From positions 1 through 5,563 of the forward strand of contig JAAUPO010000192.1 in the NCBI GenBank assembly GCA_012033095.1: DNA of 5,563 nt. The letters run 5' to 3'. Under the pieces are notes generated by a model. The model did no database searches. It saw only the letters and a list, made by a program, of their open reading frames with translations, and was not told the DNA's origin. Positions within the stretch are counted from its first letter, which is position 1; every line of letters begins with the position of its first letter. Shown piece by piece: positions 4,829 to 5,563 of this stretch. Source of the stretch: Synechococcaceae cyanobacterium RL_1_2. Its GTDB lineage: Bacteria > Cyanobacteriota > Cyanobacteriia > Cyanobacteriales > JAAUPO01. Both the position numbers and the translations under genes were made by a program.

Positions 4829-5563
4829 ATGACTGCTAAGTTAAAACCTTCCTGGGCTGGGGACGATCTATTATCCCAGTTTGTAAATGCCTTAATCAGC
4901 ATCAAACCAATTTTTACGTTGATGAAGCAACAGGCTCGCAAAGTTTTAATTAAAACAGCAGAAACCAATGGTGTGCCCTGGCGGGAAAACCGTCGGCAAT
5001 TGGAATTGGCGGGGATCGAGTCTATGGCCACCGCGATCGCTAACCCAGAAATTGTCTATCCTGATTATTATCAAGTACCTTTCCATGCCTACGATGATGG
5101 GAATTTATGTTGGCAGGCGGCCTTTGAGGCAGAATCTGCTACCTATGCCATGGCGTTACGGGTGTGGAAAGATGAACCCTTAACTTGGCAAACGGCCCAC
5201 GATCGCCTACGCCATAATTTTTATGATGTGGTGTGGCAATATGTGCAACAGCCCATCGAGCAAATCCTTGATGTGGGTTGTTCCGTAGGGATTTCCACCC
5301 ATAGCTTACATCGTTATTGTCAAACCCATCAAAGCCAAGCCCCCCGCACCGTAGGTCTAGATCTATCGCCCCAAATGTTGGCGGTGGCTAAATTCCAGGA
5401 TCAACACCAGGCGATCGCGGATTGGGTTCATGGGTTAGCAGAACAGATGCCCTTTACCGATGATAGTTTTGATTTAGTTACCCTCCAATTTGTACTTCAC
5501 GAATTACCAGATCAAGCCAGTAAAAATATTTTTCAGGAAATTTTCGCGTATTGAAGCCCGGTG
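4829..5563 (+). CDS. Class I SAM-dependent methyltransferase, 3' end off the window and frameshifted
   Basis: The frame from ATG 4829 encodes a class I methyltransferase that uses S-adenosylmethionine; the substrate is unknown. An N-terminal region of about 140 residues includes PDYYQVPFHAYDDGNLCW (78-95), which looks like a family-specific signature. The Rossmann core follows: motif I ILDVGCSVGIS (146-156) for SAM binding, acidic motif II TVGLDLSPQML (174-184) with Asp178 likely contacting the SAM ribose, then AEQMPFTDDSFDLVTLQFVLHELP (204-227), typical of the Methyltransf_11 fold. As read, it stops at TGA 5552-5554 after 241 residues. One more T in the run at 5541-5544 changes the end from IFAY-stop to IFRVLKPG, the usual motif after this point, still open at the edge. 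The true protein is therefore longer. No signal peptide or ribosome-binding site is evident, and ATG 4829 follows a very AT-rich leader. Confidence 0.85.
5541..5544 (+). other. Probable one-base deletion in a T run of the methyltransferase gene
   Basis: The four Ts here read ATT TTC GCG TAT TGA. A fifth T would give ATT TTT CGC GTA TTG AAG CCC GGT, that is IFRVLKPG. The pattern R-V-L-K-P-G is what class I methyltransferases of this type normally show after the LHELP segment, so the deletion is well supported even though only a few codons remain before the edge. Confidence 0.8.

Larger units (their letters stand above)
26..5418. repeat. HIP1 octamers (GCGATCGC), 12 copies across the window
   Basis: Exact palindromic GCGATCGC starts at 26, 90, 1025, 1054, 1460, 1890, 2500, 3163, 3662, 3926, 5033 and 5411, about one per 460 bases, far above chance for an 8-mer. 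HIP1 is a hallmark of many cyanobacterial genomes, including Synechocystis. Copies occur in genes and gaps alike; the one at 3926-3933 lies just beside the C8 frameshift tract. Its role is not established. Confidence 0.9.

Noticed and set aside
4816..5031. Minus-strand 71-residue frame at the methyltransferase start
   Set aside because: Antisense shadow of the methyltransferase N-terminus, with no motif or start signal.

Overview
The window looks like chromosomal DNA of a unicellular cyanobacterium close to Synechocystis. Twelve exact copies of the HIP1 octamer GCGATCGC lie in 5.6 kb. It also carries ndhL, a subunit of the cyanobacterial/chloroplast NDH-1 complex, a DUF928 exported protein of a type typical of cyanobacteria, and a large WD40 protein. 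Assignments rest on motif reading alone; no database search was possible.

Layout from left to right: (1) a GNAT acetyltransferase on the minus strand (1-505) whose C-terminus runs off the left edge, with a possible 28-residue ORF overlapping its start; (2) about 600 bp without a recognisable gene, holding a hairpin-containing dispersed repeat (633-725) and what looks like the end of a decayed insertion sequence (1097-1213); (3) a minus-strand pair transcribed right to left, first a membrane-anchored WD40 protein (4009 to 2013), then 46 bp later an exported DUF928 protein (1966 to 1220); (4) a second repeat-rich gap with a diverged copy of the dispersed repeat (4105-4195) and a MITE-like element (4238-4383) that shares its terminal sequence with the IS remnant; (5) ndhL on the minus strand (4618 to 4394); (6) a divergent promoter region; (7) a class I SAM-dependent methyltransferase on the plus strand from 4829, running off the right edge.

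The main result is the reconstruction of the WD40 gene. It appears as two overlapping ORFs of 234 and 429 residues. Removing one base from a C8 run (3936-3943) and one from a C5 run (3237-3241) gives a single 664-residue protein with one N-terminal membrane segment and 14 WD40 repeats, enough for two seven-bladed propellers. The methyltransferase shows a third single-base indel, one T apparently missing from the run at 5541-5544, just before a conserved KPG motif. Three homopolymer indels in one short window make sequencing or assembly error a serious explanation. True gene decay, or phase variation at the C8 tract, are the alternatives.

Functionally, the WD40 anchor protein and the DUF928 protein probably form a small envelope module: one has a signal anchor, the other a signal peptide, and they are adjacent on the same strand. 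The module is bracketed by the same two kinds of repeat in the same order and orientation, which suggests a history of insertion or duplication. The GNAT, ndhL and methyltransferase genes look like unrelated housekeeping neighbours.
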